The notes beneath the pieces are model-generated. The model did no database searches. It had not been told where the DNA came from and worked only from the letters and a program-made list of their open reading frames with translations. Made by a program: the position numbers and the translations under genes. A stretch of 5,623 nt of DNA from contig CALCNY010000238.1 of NCBI GenBank assembly GCA_937897585.1, forward strand, positions 1 to 5,623, given 5' to 3'. Positions within the stretch are counted from its first letter, which is position 1. Each line of letters begins with the position of its first letter. Of this stretch, positions 1 through 5,623 are shown one piece after another. The DNA is from an uncultured Chitinophagaceae bacterium. GTDB lineage: Bacteria; Bacteroidota; Bacteroidia; Chitinophagales; Chitinophagaceae.

Positions 1-158
1 GCTTCTATTTTTAATTTGTCGGCTAATTTATTAAACACCTCGTTAAAATTTTCTATTTAATTTTTAAATACGGACGCTGTAAGTCATTCTGCGTTAATTT
101 CGCGTCGTCTTGCCAATCAACTAGCTTATATTATTTTAAAGGCTTCAAATTAATTTAA
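1..158. other. left-edge region without a supported gene
   Basis: This AT-rich stretch lies upstream of the histidine kinase gene. On the minus strand one frame is open from the left edge to an in-frame TAA near base 60 and would read as a short amphipathic helix (E-N-F-N-E-V-F-N-K-L-A-D-K-L), but it has no ATG; the only usual start codon in it is GTG at 38-36. On the plus strand frame 1 is open from base 1 to a TAA at 58-60. Either could be the tip of a neighbouring gene, divergent or upstream, but fewer than 20 codons are visible and neither is recognisable. Bases 61-158 contain no convincing coding frame. Confidence 0.3.
110..139 (+). promoter_or_regulatory. weak candidate promoter for the histidine kinase gene
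   Basis: A TTG at 110-112 is followed after 19 bases by TATTTTAA at 132-139. The spacing fits the Bacteroidota promoter pattern (a TTG element about 19-21 bases before TAnnTTTG), but the downstream element matches only 6 of 8 positions. Transcription would begin around base 145, leaving a very short leader before the ATG at 159. In such AT-rich DNA this could be chance. Confidence 0.25.
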
Positions 159-1484
159 ATGAAAAGGGTTTTTCCTGCAATTGCAATTTTAATTTCGCTT
201 TCCTTGCTAGGGCTAATATATTTTCAATTCTTATGGTTGAAAACGGCTAGAGAAACAAAAGAGAAACAATTAAGAGAAAACATTTTTTTAGCCTCTACAG
301 AAGCAGCTGAGAAGCTGATGGAAGACAAGTCTGGTTTCATCTCAATGGGAAAGAAAAAAGACCTGTTTCTCTCTAATGAAAAAATGAAACTTGAGATCCT
401 ACGACCTTCTGTAATTCAGCGTTTCACGAGAGATGAGATTGCTGCAGTCATCAGAAATTCAATGGATAAGCATTTCCTGGAAGGCATTCATTTTGAATTT
501 GCAGTATCAGATAATAACATCACTGGCGAGCAAGTGGAAAGTGAAAATTTCTTTAGTTATTTTTCAGATTCTGCTCATAACACAAATATTGCGATACCCT
601 TAGAACCTTCTTCGGGAAGCAATTACGAAAACCTTACAAAAGAAGAGTTTTTGGTTATCATCGTGCCGCATCAAAGAGCCATTGTTTTTAGAGAAATATT
701 TTGGTTCATTTTAGGTACTATTATTTTTACAATTATTATTACTACTGCATTCTTCTTAACGATTAGGGCATTGCTGCGTCAAAAAAAATTAAGTGAAATC
801 AAATCTGATTTCATTAATAACATGACGCATGAATTTAAAACACCTATTGCCACTATTTCACTAGCCGTTGATGCCTTGAAGAACGAAAAAGTGATTGGCG
901 ACAAAGAAAAATCATCCTATTTCACAAATGTTATCCGTGAAGAAAATAAAAGAATGAATAAACAGGTGGAAGCCATTTTGCAGGCTGCGATGTTAGATAA
1001 AAAAGAACTTCAGCTGAATATGAAAAAACTGTCAGCTCATGAATTGATTAACAATGCGATTAATAATATCAAACTCCCTCTAGCTGAAAAAAATGGCAAA
1101 TTAGAATTGCATCTGGATGCTGAAAATGATCTGATAATTGCTGATGATGTTCATTTTACAAACCTGATTAACAATTTATTGGACAACGCCATAAAATATT
1201 CAAAAGAATCAGACCTCGTTATAAAATTATCCACGGAAAGTAATTCGAGCCAAATTAAAATCCGAGTGGAAGACAATGGTATTGGCATGAATAAAGAAAC
1301 TTTAGCCAGAATTTTCGAAAAATTTTATCGTGCTCACACCGGTAACTTACATAATGTGAAAGGATTTGGACTGGGTTTAAGCTATGTGAAAACAATGGTG
1401 GAAGCTCATAAAGGCAGCATCAAAGCTGAAAGTACATTGGGAAAAGGTTCAATCTTCACCATCAACCTTCCGATTATTAAGTAA
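159..1484 (+). CDS. two-pass membrane sensor histidine kinase
   Basis: This 441-residue protein has the layout of a classical two-component sensor kinase. It autophosphorylates a histidine from ATP and would pass the phosphate to a response regulator. Transmembrane segments lie near residues 5-26 and 180-203, with a periplasmic sensor region of about 150 residues between them that I do not recognise. No clear HAMP domain is seen: the second membrane helix leads almost directly into the dimerisation domain. The H-box (NNMTHEFKTPI) puts the phospho-acceptor at His224. The ATPase domain has an N-box (NLINNLLDNAIKYS, 335-348), G1 box (DNGIG, 372-376), F-box (IFEKFY, 385-390) and G2 box (GFGLGL, 402-407), all intact, so it should be active. 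The ATG follows an AT-rich leader without a Shine-Dalgarno sequence. No response regulator gene follows, so the partner is upstream of the window or elsewhere. The signal is unknown. Confidence 0.93.
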   Translation: MKRVFPAIAILISLSLLGLIYFQFLWLKTARETKEKQLRENIFLASTEAAEKLMEDKSGFISMGKKKDLFLSNEKMKLEILRPSVIQRFTRDEIAAVIRNSMDKHFLEGIHFEFAVSDNNITGEQVESENFFSYFSDSAHNTNIAIPLEPSSGSNYENLTKEEFLVIIVPHQRAIVFREIFWFILGTIIFTIIITTAFFLTIRALLRQKKLSEIKSDFINNMTHEFKTPIATISLAVDALKNEKVIGDKEKSSYFTNVIREENKRMNKQVEAILQAAMLDKKELQLNMKKLSAHELINNAINNIKLPLAEKNGKLELHLDAENDLIIADDVHFTNLINNLLDNAIKYSKESDLVIKLSTESNSSQIKIRVEDNGIGMNKETLARIFEKFYRAHTGNLHNVKGFGLGLSYVKTMVEAHKGSIKAESTLGKGSIFTINLPIIK

Positions 1485-1515
1485 TTTATCCTTAGACTTT
1501 TATTAAAATTTATAC

Positions 1516-1547
1516 TGGTAATCAAGCGGTTCATTAGCCAATTACCA
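1516..1547 (+). repeat. imperfect inverted repeat after the kinase gene
   Basis: TGGTAAT at 1516-1522 is complementary to ATTACCA at 1541-1547. Inside the loop GGTT (1528-1531) can pair with AGCC (1536-1539) through one G-T wobble, leaving a CATT tetraloop. It lies 31 bases after the kinase stop codon and could act as a transcript-end hairpin. It is AT-rich, has an asymmetric internal bulge and is not followed by a T-run, so it is not a convincing intrinsic terminator. Confidence 0.3.
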
Positions 1548-1595
1548 AATATGAAGTTGTATTCAAGCAATCAACTAATAGCGTAAATACTTCCC

Positions 1596-1624
1596 TTATC
1601 CACACTTATCCACAGTAATTCACA
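1596..1624 (+). promoter_or_regulatory. tandem array of three DnaA boxes, two perfect
   Basis: TTATCCACA occurs at 1596-1604 and again at 1606-1614. Both are exact matches to the bacterial DnaA-box consensus TTATNCACA. A third unit, TAATTCACA at 1616-1624, differs at one consensus position. The three are in the same orientation at exactly 10 bases start to start, about one helical turn, so bound proteins would sit on one face of the DNA. Such an array is expected to bind the replication initiator DnaA, either to control the downstream mraZ operon or as part of an origin. Read on the minus strand the units are TGTGG-type repeats at 10-base spacing, so MraZ binding is an alternative. Confidence 0.6.
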
Positions 1625-1647
1625 GCTTTAGTGAAAAAAACACCCAC

Positions 1648-1661
1648 TTTTATGTATAAAA
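1648..1661. repeat. AT-rich 6-2-6 palindrome
   Basis: TTTTAT at 1648-1653 and ATAAAA at 1656-1661 are perfect inverted arms around a central GT. It sits between the tandem DnaA boxes and the inverted DnaA box. It could be a protein-binding dyad or part of a promoter, but a palindrome made only of A and T is weak evidence in a genome this AT-rich. Confidence 0.3.
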
Positions 1662-1687
1662 CCCTTGTAAATAGGGGCGTAGCCACT

Positions 1688-1696
1688 TGTGGATAA
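1688..1696 (-). promoter_or_regulatory. inverted perfect DnaA box
   Basis: TGTGGATAA is the exact reverse complement of TTATCCACA. It is the third perfect DnaA box in about 100 bases and faces the tandem array 63 bases upstream. Its last three bases are shared with the TAAATTTG promoter element, so DnaA bound here would be expected to affect initiation at that promoter. Confidence 0.6.
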
Positions 1697-1701
1697 ATTT
1701 G
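1694..1701 (+). promoter_or_regulatory. candidate -7 promoter element for the mraZ operon
   Basis: TAAATTTG is a perfect match to the Bacteroidota -7 pattern TAnnTTTG. Transcription would begin near 1706-1710, giving a leader of about 75 bases before mraZ that starts with the GTG repeats. No good TTG lies at the usual 19-21 bases upstream; TAG at 1672-1674 is the nearest approximation and TTG at 1665-1667 is 26 bases away. The call rests on the one element and its place ahead of the operon. Confidence 0.4.
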
Positions 1702-1710
1702 TTTTCCAAA

Positions 1711-1750
1711 AAATGTGTCACAAAGTGGGAAATTGTGTTATTTTGTGTCG
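1711..1750 (+). promoter_or_regulatory. probable MraZ operator: four GTG direct repeats
   Basis: Four successive 10-base units each have GTG at positions 5-7 (1715, 1725, 1735, 1745): AAATGTGTCA, CAAAGTGGGA, AATTGTGTTA and TTTTGTGTCG. A/T runs precede each GTG. In E. coli MraZ binds TGGGN direct repeats separated by five bases, the same 10-base period, and Mollicutes MraZ sites contain AAAGTG-type repeats; the second unit here contains AAAGTGGG. The array lies 32 bases before the mraZ start, where autoregulation by MraZ is expected. The assignment is inference from spacing, core and position. The blocks on either side lack an in-phase GTG. Confidence 0.6.
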
Positions 1751-1782
1751 ATTAATTACTAAAATAACTCAAAAACTCCCAC

Positions 1783-2250
1783 ATGATAGGTTTCATAGGC
1801 GAATATGAATCTACGGTCGATGCGAAAGGTCGCTTTCTTTTGCCAGCAGGTTTCAAAAAACAGTTACCTGAAGGTGAAAAGGCAGTTTTCGTATTGAACA
1901 GAGGTTTTGAGAAATGTCTTACTCTTTACCCTATACAAAGCTGGAACCCACTTTTCGAAAAAATAAACAGCCTCAACGACTTCGACCCTAAAGTTAGGGA
2001 GTTCAGACGTTATTTTCTTAATGGTGCGGTACAAATTGAACTCGACAGTGCCGGAAGATTATTACTTCCTAAAAGCCTTGCTGATTACGCAGGTCTGGGA
2101 AAAGATATCGTACTGGCTTCTGCCATGAATAAATTAGAAATCTGGGATAAAGCAATTTACCAGCAGTTCTTTGACTCCATATCAGCAGATGATTTCAGTA
2201 CGCTGGCTAATGAAGTGATGAACAAGATTAATGATAAGCCGAACAGTTAA
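1783..2250 (+). CDS. mraZ: MraZ, transcriptional regulator of the division operon
   Basis: This 155-residue protein is a full-length MraZ, the DNA-binding regulator found at the head of dcw clusters across bacteria. It assembles into a ring-shaped oligomer that binds direct repeats ahead of its own gene. Two SpoVT-AbrB-like domains are visible, at about residues 5-50 and 80-122. Each carries the family DxxGR signature followed by a leucine-rich and Pro segment: D13-A-K-G-R17 with FLLP, and D88-S-A-G-R92 with LLLP. The ATG at 1783 gives the usual N-terminus MIGFIGEYE and lacks a Shine-Dalgarno sequence, as is common in Bacteroidota. The gene is 6 bases from rsmH and is the first of the operon. 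In E. coli MraZ represses dcw, while in Mollicutes it has been reported as an activator, so the sign of regulation here is unknown. Confidence 0.96.
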   Translation: MIGFIGEYESTVDAKGRFLLPAGFKKQLPEGEKAVFVLNRGFEKCLTLYPIQSWNPLFEKINSLNDFDPKVREFRRYFLNGAVQIELDSAGRLLLPKSLADYAGLGKDIVLASAMNKLEIWDKAIYQQFFDSISADDFSTLANEVMNKINDKPNS

Positions 2251-2256
2251 TTCAAC

Positions 2257-3207
2257 ATGACGAATCGTAACCATTCTAACGACTTGTCTGATGCTGAAGG
2301 CCACGAAAATGATTATCATATTCCTGTTCTGCTTCACGAAAGCATTGAAGCGATGAATATCAAACCTGATGGTATTTATGTGGATTGCACATTTGGTGGC
2401 GGTGGCCATAGCAGAGAAATTCTGAAAAAACTTGGTAGCAATGGAAAGTTGTTCGTGTTTGATCAGGATGAAGATGCTGAAAAAAATATTCCTGATGATT
2501 CGCGAATTGTTTTCATAAGGCAAAATTTCAGACATCTTCAGAAATTTCTCAGGGTTCATAAATGCACCGCTGTAGATGGCATTCTCGCCGATTTGGGCGT
2601 TTCAAGCCATCAGTTCGATGAAGCTGAACGAGGATTTTCCATTCGCTTTGATGCCAACCTGGATATGAGAATGGATCATCGTCAAAATGTAAAAGCAGCT
2701 GACATTATTGCGGGTTATGACGAACATCGTTTGCAAAAAATGTTTGAAGTATATGGTGAAGTAACCAACGCAAAAACATTGTCTAAGTTGATTGTTGAGA
2801 AAAGAAAAACAGCACCTATTCTTACCATCAGCCAATTTAAGCAAGCCATTCAAGAAATTGTAAAAGGCAATCCTAATAAATATCTGGCTAAAGTTTTTCA
2901 GGCTTTACGTATAGAAGTGAATGATGAAATTGGTGCGCTGAAAGATATGCTAGAGCAGACCATAAAGCTGTTGTCGCCTGAAGGCAGAATTGCAATCATT
3001 ACTTTTCATTCTTTAGAAGACAGAATTGTAAAAAACTTTTTTAAAACAGGGTCAATACATGAGGTAGAAGTTGATGATGTTTTTGGTACAAGGCCCGAAA
3101 GCCCGCTGAAGGTAATTACCAAAAAACCAATCGAAGCATCGGCAACCGAATTAAAAAGGAACACCAGATCAAGAAGCGCAAAACTAAGAATAGCAGAACA
3201 TCTATAA
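2257..3207 (+). CDS. rsmH: 16S rRNA (cytosine-1402-N4)-methyltransferase RsmH
   Basis: RsmH (formerly MraW) uses S-adenosylmethionine to methylate N4 of C1402 in the decoding centre of 16S rRNA. The 316-residue length is normal. Family motifs appear in order: HIPVLLHE (21-28), the SAM-binding DCTFGGGGH (43-51), FDQDEDA (68-74), ILADLGVSSHQFD (109-121), the RGFSIR and DMRMD block (125-140), VFQALRIEVNDE (213-224), ITFHSLEDRIVK (248-259) and a basic tail RSRSAKLR (304-311). The N-terminal 20 residues before HIPVLL are polar and somewhat long, but no later ATG precedes the core, so the ATG at 2257 is the start. It is the second gene of the operon. Its TAA is followed immediately by a second in-frame TAA and then by the next ATG. 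Confidence 0.97.
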   Translation: MTNRNHSNDLSDAEGHENDYHIPVLLHESIEAMNIKPDGIYVDCTFGGGGHSREILKKLGSNGKLFVFDQDEDAEKNIPDDSRIVFIRQNFRHLQKFLRVHKCTAVDGILADLGVSSHQFDEAERGFSIRFDANLDMRMDHRQNVKAADIIAGYDEHRLQKMFEVYGEVTNAKTLSKLIVEKRKTAPILTISQFKQAIQEIVKGNPNKYLAKVFQALRIEVNDEIGALKDMLEQTIKLLSPEGRIAIITFHSLEDRIVKNFFKTGSIHEVEVDDVFGTRPESPLKVITKKPIEASATELKRNTRSRSAKLRIAEHL

Positions 3208-3210
3208 TAA

Positions 3211-3561
3211 ATGAGTGAACAAGAAAAAATACCAACACCAATATCCGGAGATAAGTTTGATTGGAAAAAATATTTCAATTACGAAAACATCGTAAAAAAT
3301 ATTCCTTTCATTCTTTTTCTATCAGCTATAGCTGTTGCCTACATATACAATGGTCATTATGCCGACAAATTAAGCAGAAGAATTAGCACAAGTGAAAAAA
3401 ATGTAAAGGAGTTGGAATACGAGTATAAGACTATAAAGAGTGAGGTGATTTTTAGAAGTAAGCCAACGGAGATGATCAACGCCGTGGTGCCAATGGGATT
3501 AAAAGAATTGAAAGAACCACCGGTTGTTTTAATTGATTCTTCTTCCATTTCAAAAGATTAA
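3211..3561 (+). CDS. FtsL-like cell division membrane protein
   Basis: This 116-residue single-pass membrane protein occupies the ftsL slot between rsmH and ftsI. A polar N-terminus of about 29 residues would be cytoplasmic. A hydrophobic helix spans about residues 30-47 (IPFILFLSAIAVAYIY), and a charged, probably coiled-coil stretch follows at about 50-82 in the periplasm, ending in RSKPTEM. This size and topology match the FtsL-like family of Bacteroidota, thought to act with FtsQ and FtsB analogues to recruit and activate the septal synthase FtsW-FtsI. Sequence similarity to E. coli FtsL is not obvious, so the call rests on position, topology and resemblance to the Bacteroidota family. The ATG lies 3 bases after the rsmH stop, which implies co-transcription and probably translational coupling. 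Confidence 0.85.
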   Translation: MSEQEKIPTPISGDKFDWKKYFNYENIVKNIPFILFLSAIAVAYIYNGHYADKLSRRISTSEKNVKELEYEYKTIKSEVIFRSKPTEMINAVVPMGLKELKEPPVVLIDSSSISKD

Positions 3562-3614
3562 AATAAAAAGAGTTTAGGTTATACAGGGTTTAATAATTAA
3601 AAAACACACCGGTT
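3562..3614 (+). other. 53-base spacer between ftsL-like gene and ftsI
   Basis: The gap is AT-rich and shows no hairpin with a T-run and no TAnnTTTG element, so ftsI is probably read from the upstream operon transcript. It also has no Shine-Dalgarno sequence. An in-frame TAA at 3594-3596 limits how far upstream ftsI could start. Confidence 0.5.
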
Positions 3615-5623
3615 TTGGATATCAAAAAGGACATATTGTGGAGAGTTTACTTATGCTTTCTCGGCACTATAATCCTCGGATTATTTGTTTTGGGAAAAAC
3701 ATTTTATCTCCAAAATGCCGAAGGTAAATACTGGCGTGGATTGGGTGATAGTCTGCATTTGAAATATGTTCCCATCAATGCAGAACGAGGTAGTATCTAC
3801 AGTGAAGACGGAAATATGTTGAGTACTTCAGTTCCAGTATTTGATGTTTATGTAGATTTTGGCGCACAAGGATTGAGAGAAAAAGATGGCAAGCGTTTCA
3901 AGGAAAATGTTGATTCGTTGAGTTTGCGCCTTAGTAATTTATTCAACGACAAGACACAATCAGAATATAAGTCAGACCTCGAACTTGCTTATAAAAACAA
4001 CGAACGTTACTATCTACTGAAAAGAAAAATTTCTTTTGAAGATTTAAAGGAGTTGAGAGATTTTCCACTTGTTCGTTTGGGGAGAAATAAAAGTGGTTTC
4101 ATTTTTGATACGAGAGATAAAAGAATTAACCCCTATGTATTATTAGCAAACAGAACCATAGGTCTTTCAAGGAAAGATTCTTCAAAAAATGTTGGCCTTG
4201 AAAGAACCTATGATAGTTTGTTGAAAGGCGTTTCCGGACAAAGATTGATGCGTTATGCTGCTGGCGCTTATATGCCTGTTGAAGGTGCAGAAGTGGACCC
4301 CATCAACGGAAAAGATGTGATTACTACACTTGACACTTACATTCAAGATGTTGCTGAAAAAGAATTGATGACTATGTTGGTTGGTAACAATTCATTACAT
4401 GGAACAGCAATTGTAATGGAAACGGCTACAGGTAAAATAAAAGCTATTGCCAATCTCGGAAAGCAACCTGACAATACTTATAACGAAGATCTTAATTATG
4501 GTATTGGTAAAGCCACTGAACCTGGTTCAGTATTTAAACTTGTAACGCTCTTAAGTTTATTGGAAGATAAATATGTTACTATTGATTCTAAAGTGGATTG
4601 TGAAGGAGGTATAAAATATTTTTACGGTTTGAGAATAAAAGATTCTCATCCAGGTACTGGGGTGATTTCTGTAAAAGATGCTTTTGCTCAGAGTAGTAAT
4701 GTTGCCTTTGCAAAACTGGCTAATCAATACTATGAGAACCAGCCTATGAAATTCTGGGAGCATATTGATCGTTTCAGATTAAATAAAATGACCGGTGTTG
4801 AAATTGTTGCTTCTTCAGGTAGACCGACCATAAAAAAACCCGACAGCAAAAACTGGCAAAAGACAACCATTCCTTTTATGGCTCATGGGTATGAAGAATT
4901 GGTTACTCCACTTCATATGCTAACGCTTTACAATGCAGTTGCCAATAATGGGAAAATGATGAAGCCTTATTTAGTAAATGCAATAAGAGAACATGGCGTT
5001 GATGTAATAACCTATAATCCTGAAGTGCTTGTCGAAAAAATTTGCAGCGACGAAACCATCAGACAAGCAAAAATTTGTATGAGAGCAGTTGTAGATAGTC
5101 AGCACGGAACCGGCCATAAATTTTTATACGACACTTTGTATTCAATCGCAGGTAAATCAGGAACTGCGGTTACGGCAATGGATAATCGAGGATATGTGAA
5201 TGGTAAAAAAATCTATCAGTCTTCTTTCATGGGCTATTTCCCTTCTGATAATCCTAAGTATTCTATTGCAGTTGTAATTCAGAATACTGATAAGTCGGTT
5301 AAATTTTATGGAGCAGAAGTAGCGGGAACTGTGTTCAAAAAAATAAGTGATCATATCTATAATCACTACCTCAGTAAATCTACTGATAAAAAGATTCAAG
5401 AAGATACTTTGATGCATCAGTATTATGGAATGAAATCTGATTTGAATGCAATCTTTTCGAGTGTAGATGTTTCTTACAAAGACTCTTTAGAATCGGGCGT
5501 TTGGAGAGAAGCAGACATGTATAAAAATAAAGCAGCATTGACTCAGCCTGCACAACTAATTACGAAAGGAAATATCACACCTGATGTAAAAGGAATGGGT
5601 TTGAAAGATGCACTATATCTATT
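3615..5623 (+). CDS. ftsI: FtsI-type penicillin-binding protein with PASTA tail (3' end missing)
   Basis: This class B penicillin-binding protein is the septal peptidoglycan transpeptidase. I translated 669 complete codons and the frame stays open to the window edge. A short cytoplasmic tail (DIKKDILWR) precedes one membrane helix at about residues 11-27. The pedestal domain starts with E57-R-G-S-I-Y and includes G194-L-E196. The transpeptidase domain carries all three active-site motifs: S305-V-F-K308 with the nucleophilic serine, S360-S-N362, and K514-S-G-T-A518. A PASTA domain begins near P656 (PDVKGMGLKDALYL) and is cut by the edge; comparable Bacteroidota proteins end a few dozen residues later. 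The start is taken as TTG at 3615: an in-frame stop lies at 3594, no ATG occurs between, and the first in-frame ATG is codon 68, which would delete the membrane anchor and the start of the pedestal. It follows the FtsL-like gene, its expected divisome partner. Confidence 0.94.
   Translation, partial: MDIKKDILWRVYLCFLGTIILGLFVLGKTFYLQNAEGKYWRGLGDSLHLKYVPINAERGSIYSEDGNMLSTSVPVFDVYVDFGAQGLREKDGKRFKENVDSLSLRLSNLFNDKTQSEYKSDLELAYKNNERYYLLKRKISFEDLKELRDFPLVRLGRNKSGFIFDTRDKRINPYVLLANRTIGLSRKDSSKNVGLERTYDSLLKGVSGQRLMRYAAGAYMPVEGAEVDPINGKDVITTLDTYIQDVAEKELMTMLVGNNSLHGTAIVMETATGKIKAIANLGKQPDNTYNEDLNYGIGKATEPGSVFKLVTLLSLLEDKYVTIDSKVDCEGGIKYFYGLRIKDSHPGTGVISVKDAFAQSSNVAFAKLANQYYENQPMKFWEHIDRFRLNKMTGVEIVASSGRPTIKKPDSKNWQKTTIPFMAHGYEELVTPLHMLTLYNAVANNGKMMKPYLVNAIREHGVDVITYNPEVLVEKICSDETIRQAKICMRAVVDSQHGTGHKFLYDTLYSIAGKSGTAVTAMDNRGYVNGKKIYQSSFMGYFPSDNPKYSIAVVIQNTDKSVKFYGAEVAGTVFKKISDHIYNHYLSKSTDKKIQEDTLMHQYYGMKSDLNAIFSSVDVSYKDSLESGVWREADMYKNKAALTQPAQLITKGNITPDVKGMGLKDALYL

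Larger units (their letters stand above)
1485..1782. promoter_or_regulatory. regulatory intergenic region before the dcw cluster
   Basis: These 298 bases contain no gene but are rich in ordered repeats. From left to right they hold a weak inverted repeat (1516-1547), a tandem DnaA-box array (1596-1624), an AT palindrome (1648-1661), an inverted DnaA box overlapping a promoter element (1688-1701), and four GTG-centred direct repeats in 10-base phase (1711-1750). AT-rich stretches flank the array at about 1485-1515 and 1751-1776. The region is likely to control the division operon starting at mraZ. An origin function is an alternative for the DnaA boxes. Confidence 0.75.

Noticed and set aside
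1227..1235. TTATCCACG, one mismatch from a DnaA box, inside the kinase gene
   Set aside because: It is a single imperfect match within coding sequence near the N and G boxes, about 360 bases from the cluster; it needs no regulatory explanation.
1738..1745. TTATTTTG as an alternative mraZ promoter element
   Set aside because: It has one mismatch to TAnnTTTG, no TTG at suitable spacing upstream, and lies inside the GTG repeat array; TAAATTTG at 1694 is a better match.
1485..1782. CRISPR array or mobile-element end in the repeat-rich intergenic region
   Set aside because: The repeats are 10 bases apart with no spacers of CRISPR size, and there are no long terminal inverted repeats, target duplications or transposase fragments.
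2182..2559. Minus-strand open frame of 125 codons across the mraZ-rsmH junction
   Set aside because: It lies opposite two confidently identified genes with intact family motifs, and its translation is not recognisable; it is a shadow frame.
2602..3278. Two minus-strand open frames (2602-2853 and 3006-3278) opposite rsmH and the FtsL-like gene start
   Set aside because: They lie opposite conserved motifs of rsmH and have Cys, Phe and Ser-rich translations typical of antisense frames.
3357..3548. Minus-strand open frame of 63 codons with a hydrophobic stretch
   Set aside because: It is the complement of the FtsL-like coding sequence; the hydrophobic look comes from the complement of Lys and Glu codons.
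4557..5417. Minus-strand open frames at 4557-4763 and 5157-5417
   Set aside because: Both lie inside the transpeptidase domain of ftsI, whose + strand frame is continuous and carries all active-site motifs.

Overview
The window looks like the chromosome of an AT-rich member of the Bacteroidota, most likely a Chitinophagales relative. I infer this from four things. The order mraZ, rsmH, short FtsL-like protein, PASTA-tailed FtsI-type penicillin-binding protein is the start of a Bacteroidota division and cell wall (dcw) cluster. The FtsL-like protein is of the type seen in that phylum. No gene start has a clear Shine-Dalgarno sequence. One candidate promoter element fits the Bacteroidota TAnnTTTG -7 pattern. 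All confident genes lie on the + strand. The exact genus cannot be read from this sequence.

Layout: bases 1-158 hold no gene I can support, only a possible fragment at the extreme left edge and a weak promoter candidate. Bases 159-1484 encode a membrane sensor histidine kinase with no response regulator in view. Bases 1485-1782 are a 298-base intergenic region with dense regulatory sequence: two perfect tandem DnaA boxes plus a degenerate third at 10-base spacing, a third perfect DnaA box in opposite orientation that overlaps a TAAATTTG promoter element, and four GTG-centred direct repeats in exact 10-base phase just before mraZ that resemble a MraZ operator. Then come mraZ (1783-2250), rsmH (2257-3207), an FtsL-like gene (3211-3561) and ftsI (from a TTG codon at 3615, running off the right edge inside its PASTA domain).

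How the genes fit together: MraZ is the autoregulator of the dcw operon, RsmH methylates 16S rRNA, the FtsL-like protein is an inner-membrane divisome component, and FtsI is the septal transpeptidase. The first three genes are separated by only 6 and 3 bases and are almost certainly co-transcribed. ftsI follows after 53 bases with no evident terminator.

The most interesting part is the control region. The apparent DnaA-box cluster suggests either that the replication initiator controls the division operon or that the site is a replication origin. No novel protein system was found; the coding genes are ordinary members of known families.
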